A stretch of DNA of 64,000 nucleotides from Anadara kagoshimensis. Lineage: Eukaryota > Mollusca > Bivalvia > Arcoida > Arcidae. Positions 1 to 11,803 of this stretch are shown piece after piece. Each line of letters starts with the position of its first letter. Position 1 is the first letter of the stretch. The notes beneath the pieces were generated by a model that did not search any database, was not told the origin of the DNA, and saw nothing but the letters and a program-made list of their open reading frames with translations. The position numbers and the translations under genes are program-made. The stretch lies in contig CM037874.1 of assembly GCA_021292105.1 (NCBI GenBank), positions 57,948,539-58,012,538 on the forward strand, given 5' to 3'.

Positions 1-1060
1 TCCGCATTTTCACATGTATTAACAAGATTCCTTTGTACAAAAACCTCACAATTTTAATGACAAGAACAGTGTTATACCTCGTTATTCTTTGGCACGATTC
101 TTGTTTCGTGATTATTTTTATCCAAAGTTCATTTCCGGTTGAACCCTGCTCTAAAAGTTGACAAGCCGCCATCATGGATTTCTACCGGTGATGCGATTCA
201 TATTTCGAAGTTTGAATTTTAAAAAGAAAAATTAATCTAATGGAGAAGTTATTTTGTTTTTGGTACTGATTTAGTGAGAAGAAGAAGGTTTGTATTTATT
301 TACACTTTAAAAACCCTCTAATATTTGGTATGTGTTTGGTTTTTCTTTATTTACGGAGATATGCTAATAGAGGATGATTGTTATTTCTGGTGAACATGTT
401 TGACATTGAATGCCAGTTACAGGTCATTGTATCTGAGTGTATTATACATCTAGATATTTCTGTGATTCTTAGTAACATGCATTATTACTAAGATAAAAGG
501 AGGAACCATCATCTTATGTTGTTCAGTTAGTCAGTTGTTTGGGTTATAACACGAATGTATCGTTTATGTATACAACTATGGGGAAAACAGAGATGGTAAG
601 AAATCGGAATTAATTAAGATCTTTATTTTTTTCTTACAAGAAATTTTGTCAAATTATAGTCTCAATTTTTTGGGGTTTTTTTACAAGAAATTTTGTCTCA
701 ACTGAGCAGATCGGTATTAATAATTATGATTTCAATATTTATTTTTTCTTACAAGAAATGTTGTCTTCAAGGGACAAGGGAACAAGTGCTATTTTTAAGT
801 GAAGTTTACATGGGGTTCTATTTCTTAATTTTTTCACATGTACGTGTAATTTATGTTTTGGTCTTTTGGCATATTTGGTAAGGGGTGTACTTATCTATCG
901 TATAAAGGCGCTGACTAATATAATACACATTTAGCGCGCCATTGCCGGTTTGACCTTAAATACTTAACGATAATGATAATTATGTCCACTTAACGTGTTT
1001 GGCTATCTAAAAAATCGACATTCTTAACGTGCCCTTCATAACGTTTGTCCAAGGTATAGA
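1..1060. other. Non-coding flank, no gene seen
   Basis: AT-rich sequence with no convincing exon or RNA gene. A phrase reading approximately TTACAAGAAATTTTGTC recurs three times between about 635 and 760, as a short degenerate local repeat. From about 1050 the sequence grades into the satellite. Confidence 0.6.
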
Positions 1061-4000
1061 CATATGACCTTAATATAGAGGTGTTCACTATAGCAGGTTT
1101 TACTGTATAGACATATGGCCTTAATATAGAGGTGCTCACTATAGCAGATTTTACTGTATAGACAGTTGGCCCTTACATAGAGGTGGTCACTATAGCAGGT
1201 TTTACTGTAGACAGGTGGTCTTTATAAAGAGGTGGTCACTATAGCAGGATTTGCTGTATAAACAAGTTGTCACCAGAGCAGGTTTTACTGTATAGACAGG
1301 TGGCCACTTTAGCAGATTTTACTATATAGACAGGTGGCCACTATAGCAGGTTTTACTCTATAGACAGGTTGTCACTATAGCAGGTTTTACTTTACAGACA
1401 AGTGGTCACTATAGCAGGTTTTACTATATAGACAGGTTGCCACTATAGCAGGTTTTACTGTATAGACAGGTGGCCACTTTAGCAGGTTTTACTATATAGA
1501 CAGGTGGCCACTATAGCAGGTTTTACTCTATAGACAGGTTGTCACTATAGCAGGTTTTACTGTATAGACAGGTGGTCACTATAGCAGGTTTTACTGTATA
1601 GACAGGTAGTCACTATAGCAGATTTTACTCTATAGACAGGTTGCCACTTTAGCAGATTTTACTGTATACACAGGTGGCCACTTTAGCAGATTTTACTATA
1701 TAGACAGGTGGCCACTATAGCAGGTTTTACTCTATAGACAGGTTGCCACTATAGCAGGTTTTACTGTATAGACAGGTGGCCACTTTAGCAGATTTTACTG
1801 TATAGACAGGTGGCCACTTTAGCAGGTTTTACTCTATAGACAGGTTGTCACTATAGCAGATTTTACTGTATAGACAGGTGGCCACTATAGCAGGTTTTAC
1901 TCTATAGACAGGTGGCCACTATAGCAGGTTTTACTCTATAGACAGGTTGCCACTATAGCAGGTTTTACTGTATAGACAGGTGGCCACTTAAGCAGATTTA
2001 CTGTATAGACAGGTTGCCACTATAGCAGGTTTTACTCTATGACAGGTTGTCACTATAGCAATTTTACTGTATAGACAGGTGGCCACTATAGCAGGTTTTA
2101 CTCTAGAGACAGGTGGCCACTGTAGCAGTTTTACTCTATAGACAGGTTGCCATAGCAGGTTTTACTGTATAGACAGGTGCCACTTTAGCAGATTTTACTG
2201 TATAGACAGGTGGCACTTTAGCAGGTTTTACTATATAGACAGGTTGCCACTATAGCAGGTTTTACTCTATAGACAGGTTGCCACTATAGCAGGTTTTACT
2301 GTATAGACAGGTTGTCACTATAGCAGGTTTTTCTGTATAGACAGGTGGTCACTATAGCAGGTTTTACTGTATAGACAGGTGGCCACTTTAGCAGGTTTTA
2401 CTGCATAGACAGGTGGTCACTTTAGCAGGTTTTACTCTATAGACAGGTTGCCACTTTAGCAGGTTTTACTGTATAGACAGGTGGCCACTTTAGCAGGTTT
2501 TACTGTATAGACAGGTGGTCACTTTAGCAGGTTTTACTGTATAGACAGGTGGCCACTTTAGCAGGTTTTACTGCATAGACAGGTGACCACTTTATCAGGA
2601 TTTACTGTATAAACAGGTAGTATTTATGTATAGGTAGTCACTATGACAGAGTTGACTTTATATACAGGTGATCTTTATATATAATAGGAGCTCATTATAG
2701 CAGGTTTAACTGTATAGACAGGTGGTCACTTTAGCAGGTTTTACTATATAGACAGGTGGCCACTTTAGTAGATTTTACTCTATAGACAGGTGACCACTTT
2801 AGCAGGTTTTACTGCATAGACAGGTGTCACTTTAGCAGGTTTTACTGTATAGACAGGTGGCCACTATAGCAGGTTTTACTGTATAGACAGTTCGCCATTT
2901 TAGCAGGTTTTACTGTATAGACAGGTGGCCACCTTAACCGGTTTTATTGTATAGACAGGTGGCCACTTTAGCAGGTTTTACTGTATAGACAGGTTGTCAC
3001 TATAGCAGGTTTTACTGTATAGACAGGTGGTCACTTTAGCAGGTTTTACTGTATAGACAGGTGGCCACTTTAGCAGGTTTTACTGTATAGACAGGTGGTC
3101 ACTTTAGCAGGTTTTACTGTATAGACAGGTGGCCGCTATAGCAGGTTTTACTGTATAGACAGGTTGTCACTTTAGCAGGTTTTACTGTATAGACAGGTGG
3201 CCACTTTAGCAGGTTTTACTGTATAGACAGGTGGTCACTATAGCAGGTTTTACTTTATAGACAGGTTGTCACTATAGCAGGTTTTATTGTATAGACAGGT
3301 GGCCACTTTAGCAGGTTTTACTGTATAGACAGGTGGTCACTGTAGCAGGTTTTACTTTATAGACAGGTTGTCACTATAGCAGGTTTTACTGTATAGACAG
3401 GTGACCACTTTAGCAGGTTTTACTGTATAGACAGGTGACCACTTTAGCAGGTTTTACTGTATAGACAGGTGGCCAGTTTAGCAGGTTTTACTGTATAGAC
3501 AGGTGGCCACTTTAGCAAGTTTTACTGTATAGACAGGTGGCCGCTTTAGCAGGTTTTACTGTATAGACAGGTGGCCACTTTAGCAGGTTTTACTGTATAG
3601 ACAGGTGACCACTTTAGCAGGTTTTACTGTATAGACAGGTGACCACTTTAGCTGGTTTTACTCTAAAGACAGGTGACCACTTTAGCAGGTTTTACTGTAT
3701 AGACAGGTGGTCACTTTAGCAGGTTTTACTGTATAGACAGGTGGCCGCTTTAGCAGGTTTTACTGTATAGACAGGTGGCCACTTTAGCAGGTTTTACTGT
3801 ATAGACAGGTGGCCACTTTAGCAGGTTTTACTGTATAGACAGGTGGCCAGTTTAGCAGGTTTTACTGTATAGACAGGTGGCCAGTTTAGCAGCTTTTACT
3901 GTATAGACAGGTGGCCAGTTTAGCAGGTTTTACTGTATAGACAGGTGGCCACTTTAGCAGGTTTTACTGTATAGACAGGTGGCCACTTTAGCAGGTTTTA

Positions 4001-5955
4001 CTGTATAGACAGGTGGCCGCTCCAGCAGGTTTTACTGTATAGACAGGTGGCCACTTTAGCAGGTTTTACTGTATAGACAGGTGGTCACTTTAGCAGGTTT
4101 TACTGTATAGACAGGTGGCCGCTTTGCAGGTTTTACTGTATAGACAGGTGGCCAGTTTAGCAGCTTTTACTGTATAGACAGGTGGCTACTTTAGCAGGTT
4201 TTACTGTATAGACAGGTGGCCACTTTAGCAGGTTTTACTGTATAGACAGGTGGCCACTTTAGCAGGTTTTACTGTATAGACAGGTGGTCACTTTAGCAGG
4301 TTTTACTGTATAGACAGGTGGCCGCTTTAGCAGGTTTTACTGTATAGACAGGTGGCCAGTTTAGCAGCTTTTACTGTATAGACAGGTGGCCAGTTTAGCA
4401 GGTTTTACTGTATAGACAGGTGGCCAGTTTAGCAGGTTTTACTGTATAGACAGGTGGCCAGTTTAGCAGGTTTTACTGTATAGACAGGTGGCCACTTTAG
4501 CAGGTTTTACTGTATAGACAGGTGGCCACTTTAGCAGGTTTTACTGTATAGACAGGTGGCCGCTCCAGCAGGTTTTACTGTATAGACAGGTGGCCACTTT
4601 AGCAGGTTTTACTGTATAGACAGGTGGTCACTTTAGCAGGTTTTACTGTATAGACAGGTGGCCGCTTTAGCAGGTTTTACTGTATAGACAGGTGGCCAGT
4701 TTAGCAGCTTTTACTGTATAGACAGGTGGCTACTTTAGCAGGTTTTACTGTATAGACAGGTGGCCACTTTAGCAGGTTTTACTGTATAGACAGGTGGCCA
4801 CTTTAGCAGGTTTTACTGTATAGACAGGTGGTCACTTTAGCAGGTTTTACTGTATAGACAGGTGGCCGCTTTAGCAGGTTTTACTGTATAGACAGGTGGC
4901 CAGTTTAGCAGGTTTTACTGTATAGACAGGTGGCCAGTTTAGCAGGTTTTACTGTATAGACAGGTGGCCAGTTTAGCAGGTTTTACTGTATAGACAGGTG
5001 GCCACTTTAGCAGGTTTTACTGTATAGACAGGTGGCCACTTTAGCAGGTTTTACTGTATAGACAGGTGGCCGCTTTAGCAGGTTTTACTGTATAGACAGG
5101 TGGCCACTTTAGCAGGTTTTACTGTATAGACAGGTGGTCACTTTAGCAGGTTTTACTGTATAGACAGGTGGCCGCTTTAGCAGGTTTTACTGTATAGACA
5201 GGTGGCCAGTTTAGCAGGTTTTACTGTATAGACAGGTGGCCACTTTAGCAGGTTTTACTGTATAGACAGGTGGCCACTTTAGCAGGTTTTACTGTATAGA
5301 CAGGTGGCCACTTTAGCAGGTTTTACTGTATAGACAGGTGGTCACTATAGCAGGTTTTACTGCATAGACAGGTGGTCACTTTAGCAGATTTTACTGTATA
5401 GACAGGTGGTCACTTTAGCAGGTTTTACTGTATAGACAGGTGGTCACTTTAGCAGATTTGACTGTATAGACAGGTGGTTACTATAGCAGGTTTTACTGTA
5501 TAGACAGGTGGTCACTTTAGCAGGTTTTACTGTATAGACAGGTTGTCACTATAGCAGGTTTTACTGTATAGACAGGTGGCCACTTTAGCAGGTTTTACTG
5601 TATAGACAGGTGGCCACTTTAGCAGGTTTTACTGTATAGACAGGTGGCCACTTTAGCAGGTTTTACTGTATATACAGGTTGTCACTATAGCAGGTTTTAC
5701 TGCATAGACAGGTGGTCACTTTAGCAGATTTTACTGTATAGACAGATGGTCACTATAGCAGGTTTTACTGTATAGACAGGTGGCCACTTTAGCAGGTTTT
5801 ACTGTATAGACAGGTTGTCACTATAGCAGGTTTTACTGTATAGACAGGTAGTATTTATGTATAGGTAGGCACTATGGCAGACTTGACTTTATAGACAGGT
5901 GATCTTTATATATAATAGGAGCTCACTGTTTCAGGTTTTACTGTATGTATAACCA
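1061..5955. repeat. 34-bp satellite array with higher-order structure
   Basis: About 4.9 kb of head-to-tail units. The typical unit runs GCAGGTTTTACTGTATAGAC followed by AGGTGGCCACTTTA (34 bp), giving roughly 140 copies. Each unit contains the self-complementary octamer GTGGCCAC or a variant (GGTCAC, GGCCAG, GGCCGC). Copies are more varied left of about 2700 and very uniform from about 3700 to 5340. The left edge (1061-1260) has longer units that include an extra ATATAGAGGTG segment. There is no open frame of note. Confidence 0.97.
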
Positions 5956-6090
5956 CGATTTGTATTATTAGTTTGTCTTTCAGCAATATTTCGCAGTTGT
6001 AACATCATGAATGGGAAGAAAGCAGGTGAAGGAATTATATATATATATGTTGTACATAGATCCTATCCTACATACACATAGTGTACGGTA

Positions 6091-6335
6091 CAGACCTGTC
6101 GAAAGTTGGGTCGACGAATTCGTACCGAAACGGCAGCTGATCTTGGCTTCTCGTCATCTATATCGCGACAGCTGCAATATATATCTGTGTCGCTTTTCGA
6201 CTACTCTCTTCATCACGGCCATTCGGCAGCCGGTGTCGCTTTCCGGCCACTTCCTTTATCACGGCCACCCGGCAGCCGAGTTTCGTGTTTCCCCGTTATT
6301 TTCGTTAGCTCTGTGTTAAACTTTCGACAGGTCTG
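6091..6335. mobile_element. MITE family 1, copy 1 (TA target, CAGACCTGTCGAAAG ends)
   Basis: Both ends carry CAGACCTGTCGAAAGTT as a perfect inverted repeat, flanked on each side by TA. The 245-bp interior has no transposase. TA duplication and short inverted ends suggest a Tc1/mariner-type non-autonomous element. Four other copies occur at 8656, 49277, 54537 and 56983. Confidence 0.85.
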
Positions 6336-6343
6336 TACTATAG

Positions 6344-8650
6344 TATCCCCTCTTCCTTCTGTTATAACATGTATCACTATATAGTTATGTGTGTAAGACT
6401 GTTCCCAGTGTTTGATATATGTCTGTGATTATCTTTCCCAGTCTACGAGTTCTTTATCAATGTTGTAATCAAGGCTGTCCTTCCCTTTTCCTCCTTCAAT
6501 TAAAATATTTATCATTGATGTATAGGGATGCTTGTTCCGTCTAGTCCAATAGTCCAAGAGATCATGCACTAAATCCGGGTGAACGAGGCTAAAGGGTTTG
6601 AAGGTTGACTCTTGTATGAAAATGTTCCTAGTTACTGAAAACTAATTTTCTACGCGTCAAATCGTTTCCAATTTTTTAATCAGAAACAGTGTTTGAAGAA
6701 ACGATTTGCAAATGTTAAATTTTGGGAAAAACTAAAAATTCCAGATTTTGAAGCATTTTGTGGCAAAAACAACACAAAAATGTTCATTCAATCATTCATT
6801 GTGGACACATGATAGATTAAAAGGCAAAACATCCTGACAGTTTTCCGATTTTGTGTCAAAATTCTAAAAAAAAAAAAAACCCGATAAAATCGGTGCTGTA
6901 AAATGCGTTTTTATCATATCTTCCGTCTTTTGATTCTTGTAAATTTGTTGTTTATGCACTAAAGCTGACAAACTTTTTTATAGGTGTTACAAAAATTTGG
7001 AAATATACCGTAGAAAATAAATATGCTTCCCCTAACCAAAAAAATACGAAAATGTCAAAAATTCATTATTTTGGCCAATACTTGCCAATAAGTGTCTAAA
7101 ACAAAACATAATTGTTTGTTACATCTCTCGTCTGTTCCCAACATATTTATAAAACAATAATATGTATAGTGTTTTGTGATTTTATTATATGAAAATTTGC
7201 ACTTTGCATATAACAATAGTGTGGAAAATGATGCGTTTTCATTAAATCTCTTGTACTCTACTTCTTGTAATTTTGTTATATAGGCATTGAATCTCGAGAT
7301 TTATATGTTTCTGTATTGCCATGGCACATTTGAGTCTGACAACATAAAAAACTATCGGAAATACCGAAGTTTTTAGATGAAACGGATAAATTTATTTCCC
7401 CTACCCCAAAATTGAAAAACATGTGAAAATCCAATTTTGTGCAATATATGCTGGTTTGTGATTTCTAATTGAGATTTCAAGCAAAAGTAAACCGAACAAT
7501 GATAAAACAAGCTTCGAGGATTTAAAATATTAGTGAAATGCTTTAGCTTAAGGACAGATAGGTCTAATTAACATTGCTTATTTTATTCACTTACATGTTT
7601 TCATCTTGCAAGAGATCAGTTGTTGCTTAAATGTACAAAGAGAGATACTAGTATAGTTCTATGTTTTTTGCATTTTTGCAATTGTTACGCCAAATTTTTG
7701 TCGGCTTGATGTCACCTGTAAGTAAATACATGTATTAATAATACAGTATAATAAAACATGTCAAAATTTGTTAAAGCTGACAAACTTATGTCCAGCTATA
7801 AACTACAATTCTAGGGTCTCCAAACATCCAGACTGGACTTTTGAATCTTCTCACAACCCACGTTTTGGGCGGATCCTTCTATATGGATATTCCTAATGAA
7901 AAGTCAAGCGGACAGTTCAATGTTGTTTGCCTATATAAAGTGTGACTTCTTTATTTCATTTTTCCTATACAAACATATATCACTGTTTGGTCCGAAATTA
8001 CGTAATTTTTGCGAGAAAATACCAATTTCCGCGGTTGCATTGTAAATTCATTTAGTGAATCAATACTCGAACCTATACCCCGGTTGCTAGTTGGTTTTTC
8101 CACTAGTATCCATAGGAAATGGTTTGAGGATATCACATGATATCTTAATAAAGCAGTTTATCTAAAATGTGTATATTGGTTGCTTTGTTGTGTATTATTT
8201 AGTAGCTTCAAGTCCCTTTTATTCTTAATTTTTTAAATTAATTCAAAATTTTACACGGGCGGGTATAGCTAGCTAGGCTGGAGGCACTTACCCTTATAGA
8301 GCACCTGACCTCACATCCCTGATGGAAGTCCAAGTGTTGTAACTGGATTGGCCAGTTTTTAAAGTATTTGCTTTTGGGATTGTGATTTAGACATGTTTGT
8401 TTTTGATTGAAATAATATTCTATTATTGTTCTAAAACTTCTTAGTTTAGCTTACCTGCTCTACATGAATTACTAGCCCTACATATATCCATTTGAAGTTC
8501 CTCCATTGTTTGGACCCGTATGTAGTTGTAATTTCTAATATATTTGTCAGTGCATTTATATTACATACCCTCTCCTCTGTAAGCGCCCGTCTATAAATCT
8601 ATGTTTTCCATTGTGTTGGTTTAGTTAGTTACGTTAGTTTTGGTTAGTTA
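6344..8650. other. Non-coding AT-rich stretch
   Basis: No exon recognised. Two diverged blocks (about 6890-7090 and 7230-7440) share phrases such as a CTTCCCCTA-like motif and a TTCTTGTAA(A/T)TTTGTT motif, suggesting an old internal duplication. Reading frames here are short and have no family resemblance. Confidence 0.5.
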
Positions 8651-8655
8651 CGGCA

Positions 8656-8876
8656 CAGATCTGTCGAAAGTTTAACACTTACTGACTTAGCTAGCGAGAT
8701 AGTGGCGAATTGACAGCTGATCTAGATAGCTCGTTAGCTATATATCTCAAAAGTTTTGCGACAACTGATATATATATCAGGAGCTTTTCGGTCCCTACCT
8801 GTCCATATTTCGGCCTTTCGCTTGCTTAGCTTTGAATCCGTATCGTCAGCTCAGTGTTAAACTTTTGTCAGGTCTG
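8656..8876. mobile_element. MITE family 1, copy 2
   Basis: Left end CAGATCTGTCGAAAGTTTAA and right end the inverse (GTGTTAAACTTTTGTCAGGTCTG). The flanking TA has decayed to CA on the left and TG on the right. The interior is palindrome-rich and non-coding. Confidence 0.8.
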
Positions 8877-8920
8877 TGCTATATTCAGACCCATGATAAT
8901 GAAAAATTGTCAGTGGATAC

Positions 8921-9471
8921 CACAGGGGCCAGTTTCATAATAAAATTTTAAAGCTACCCATAAGTATATAAAAAAGAGTAAAGGGGAACAACGAATCGGA
9001 TCTTTCACTTGTAGGTGCTCCAACAAAATTCTAAATTACTTTTTTAATTTTTGTCCGATCATCGTGATCTTGGTGTCATTTTGTTTCCAGGTAAATATTC
9101 TTTAAATTGACATTCAAATTTTGGACATAATTTAAAATCTTAATAAAATGTTAACAAGGAAAACACAGAAAAGCGTTGTAATTTTGCCCGATGTAGCTAA
9201 GCCCGTCCATGTAAAAGTAGCTTTAAATTCGCATTGCAATCATGTTTTCACTATCAGCATCTGTGATAACTACAACTGCTGATGTGGATCGATGAACAAA
9301 ATAAAAAGCAAAAGTGACACCAAGATCACGATGATCGGACAAAAATTAAAAAAGTAATTTAGAATTTTGTTGGAGCACCTACAAGTGAAAGATCCGATTC
9401 GTTGTTCCCCTTTACTCTTTTTATATACTTATGGATATTTTTAAAACTGTATTATGAAACTAGCCCCTGTG
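8921..9471. mobile_element. hAT-type MITE with long inverted arms and 8-bp target duplication
   Basis: Starts CACAGGGGCCAGTTTCATAA and ends with the inverse. The two arms (about 8921-9089 and 9303-9471) are inverted copies of each other for about 165 bp with few differences. A perfect 8-bp direct repeat GTGGATAC flanks it at 8913-8920 and 9472-9479. The 8-bp duplication with CA...TG ends fits the hAT superfamily. The spacer has no transposase. It sits about 340 bp upstream of the BTB gene start. Confidence 0.92.
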
Positions 9472-9812
9472 GTGGATACAATGAGAAAATATTTACCAGC
9501 AACACACAAGTATTTAAATGGAATAACGCAACATGTAGATGAAAAACGCCTACTTGGAAAATACCAATGAAATCAAGGACACAAAACAAGTCTTGAAAAG
9601 AGAACAACCCTGTTTTATGTTATCTGTAAATAAATTATGAAAACATAGTAATGTTCCCATATTTGTTTTAAAATTATTATTGAATTATAGCATATTGGGG
9701 TTTGTGTCTCAACAAGTAAAAAATTAAAATGGGGGTTTAGTTGGATGATTAGTTGGGCTATTTTCATAGACGCATGCAATAATAAAATCATATACGATTT
9801 CTTTATTTGAAG

Positions 9813-11803
9813 ATGTCCTCAGAAAAGAACGATACAAGAGGCTGGCAGAGTCGGAAAAGCCTCCCTGAATGTCTGGCATACATGTTTGAAAATCGCCTGT
9901 CTTCCGATATAACTTTCCTAGTAGGGGAGGACCAGACAGAAGTAAAGGCACATAAGTTTATATTATGTCGGAGTCCTGTGTTGTTTGATATGTTAGAAGA
10001 CGAGGACCAAGTTGACGGTGGCCGTATCATCATAGACGATATAGAAGATGATATCATGAACGCTTTACTTAGGTATGTAATATACAATATAATGGGGTCC
10101 TCTAGCGTAACATGTGATAACCCCCTAACATTTGTAAATTATGCACTTGTGACTAGCCATCAAAGTATCCCATTTGATTGGCCAGAATTATACACTTGTG
10201 ACAAGTCATCAAATTCTCCCATTTGATTGGCCAGAATTATACAATTGTGACTCGCCATCAAATTCTCAAATTTGATTTGCCAGAATCATACACTTGGGAC
10301 TAGCCATCAAACTCTCCTATTTAATTGGCCAGATTTAACTCCCATTTGATTGACCAAAATTAACACCCATTTGATTGGCTAGAATTATACACTTGTGACT
10401 CGCCAAAAATATCTGTCCTTTTTGATTGGCCAGATTTAACTCCCATTTGATTGGCTAGAATTAGACACTTGTGACTCGCCAAAAATATCTCTCCTTTTTG
10501 ATTGGCCAGATTTAACTTCCATTTGATTAGCTAGAATTATACACTTGTGAATAGCCGTCAAATCTCTCATTTGATTGGCCAGAATTATACACTTGGGACT
10601 AGCCATAAAACGTTCCTATTTGATTGTCCAGATTTAACTCCTATTTGATTTTCCAGATTTATACACTTGTGACTCGCTATCAAAATGCCCCATTTGATAG
10701 ACCAGAGTTATACAAGTTGACTGTTTTTTAATGTCAAATACATATTTCAGTCACAGCTATCTTTCTTCTATTTTAGATATCTATATACCGACAAAGTGGA
10801 CGTAGATGCTGACAACGTTACGTCACTATTAGTAGCCGCTAATAAGTACGGTATAGATGGACTCGCGGACCATTGTACCTCCTATTTAGAAGCCGGAATG
10901 ACCACCGATAATGTGTGTCTTCTGCTAGAAAAGGCTCATATGTACGATCAGAAAGAATTATATAAAAAGTGTATGAAAATGATTTTAGATAACCCAGAGG
11001 AAAGTTTAAATTCTCAATCTTTTGTTCAAATTTGTAAGGAGTGTTTGGAGAAAATCGTTGACTCTGACAAATTGGCATTAAAGGAAGAAATTGTTTTTGA
11101 GTCCGTCATGAGATGGGCTGATGCCGAATGTAAGCGATGTGAGCTCGAACCTACTGACGAGAACCGTAGAGAGGTAGTCGGAAATGTGCTATACGCAATT
11201 CGGTTTCCTTTACTGGAGAAGGAATATTTTGATGAACAAGTCCTTACTAAGGACTTACTTGTCGAGTCTGAAATAGCTTCAGTAGTAAAGAAACAATACA
11301 AAGTTGTCGATCTTGAAAAATGTATGTTTAAACCCTACAAAAGGTTGATCAATACTACGAAGGTCATCAGATTTGAAAGTGATCCAAAATGTAAATGGCC
11401 GTATAATGGTCAGCCGGATGCCATATCGTTTGCCGTTTCGGATGAAATGTTTCTACATGGAATTATAATATATGGATCTTTTGAAACAGAATGTTCTTAT
11501 AAGGTTAAACTTGATGTATTTCACGCCGGTTACATGCTGCATAATCAACATATTGAAGTTGATACAAAACCGGAGCAGACGACATACAACATGGAAATAT
11601 TACCTCCCCTGAAGCTTGAGGCGGGAGTTCGGTATGTAGCAGTGATGCATATAGAAGGCGATCCATCCTATTGGGGCGACCACGGGATCAGTGAAATTAT
11701 TGTCGGAGAAACACTAGTTCAATTTCATTCTACAACTAGGTCAAAAAATGGAACAGATAAAAACAAGGGACAGTTTCCAGGACTTTTACTCTCACATGCT
11801 TAA
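9813..11803 (+). CDS. BTB-BACK-PHR domain protein (BTBD1/2/3/6-like), two exons
   Basis: Coding exons are 9813-10072 and 10777-11803. The junction is AG/GTATGT to TTTTAG/ATAT in phase 2, which restores the BTB segment LLRYLYTDKVDVDADN. The product is 428 residues, near the family's usual size. Residues about 15-115 are the BTB/POZ fold (ITFLVGEDQTEVKAHKFIL). Residues about 120-245 are the BACK region, with the family hallmark WADAECKR at 200-207. Residues about 283-425 are a PHR beta-sandwich (WPYNGQPDAISFAV). Related proteins serve as substrate adaptors for cullin-3 ubiquitin ligases; that role is inferred from the family. The ATG at 9813 is chosen because the two codons upstream in frame are TTG AAG. 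An AATAAA at about 12328 is a possible poly(A) signal. No stop or frameshift interrupts it. Which of BTBD1/2/3/6 is the orthologue is unresolved. Confidence 0.95.
10105..10735. repeat. Intronic minisatellite, ~50-bp units
   Basis: Lies within the BTB gene intron. About a dozen imperfect units repeat phrases like CATTTGATTGGCCAGAATTA followed by TACACTTGTGACTAGCC. Units vary from about 35 to 60 bp. Nearly every unit contains ATTGG, the reverse of a CCAAT box; a regulatory meaning is speculative. Confidence 0.85.

Noticed and set aside
1061-5955. CRISPR-like regular array
   Set aside because: There are no unique spacers; the whole 34-bp unit repeats, and the surroundings are eukaryotic.
6011-6384. 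Two overlapping ~100-codon frames
   Set aside because: They cover MITE family 1 copy 1, including its inverted ends; no protein family resemblance.
9807-9812. Start of the BTB protein at an upstream TTG
   Set aside because: Nuclear animal genes normally use ATG; the ATG at 9813 is in frame and only two codons downstream.
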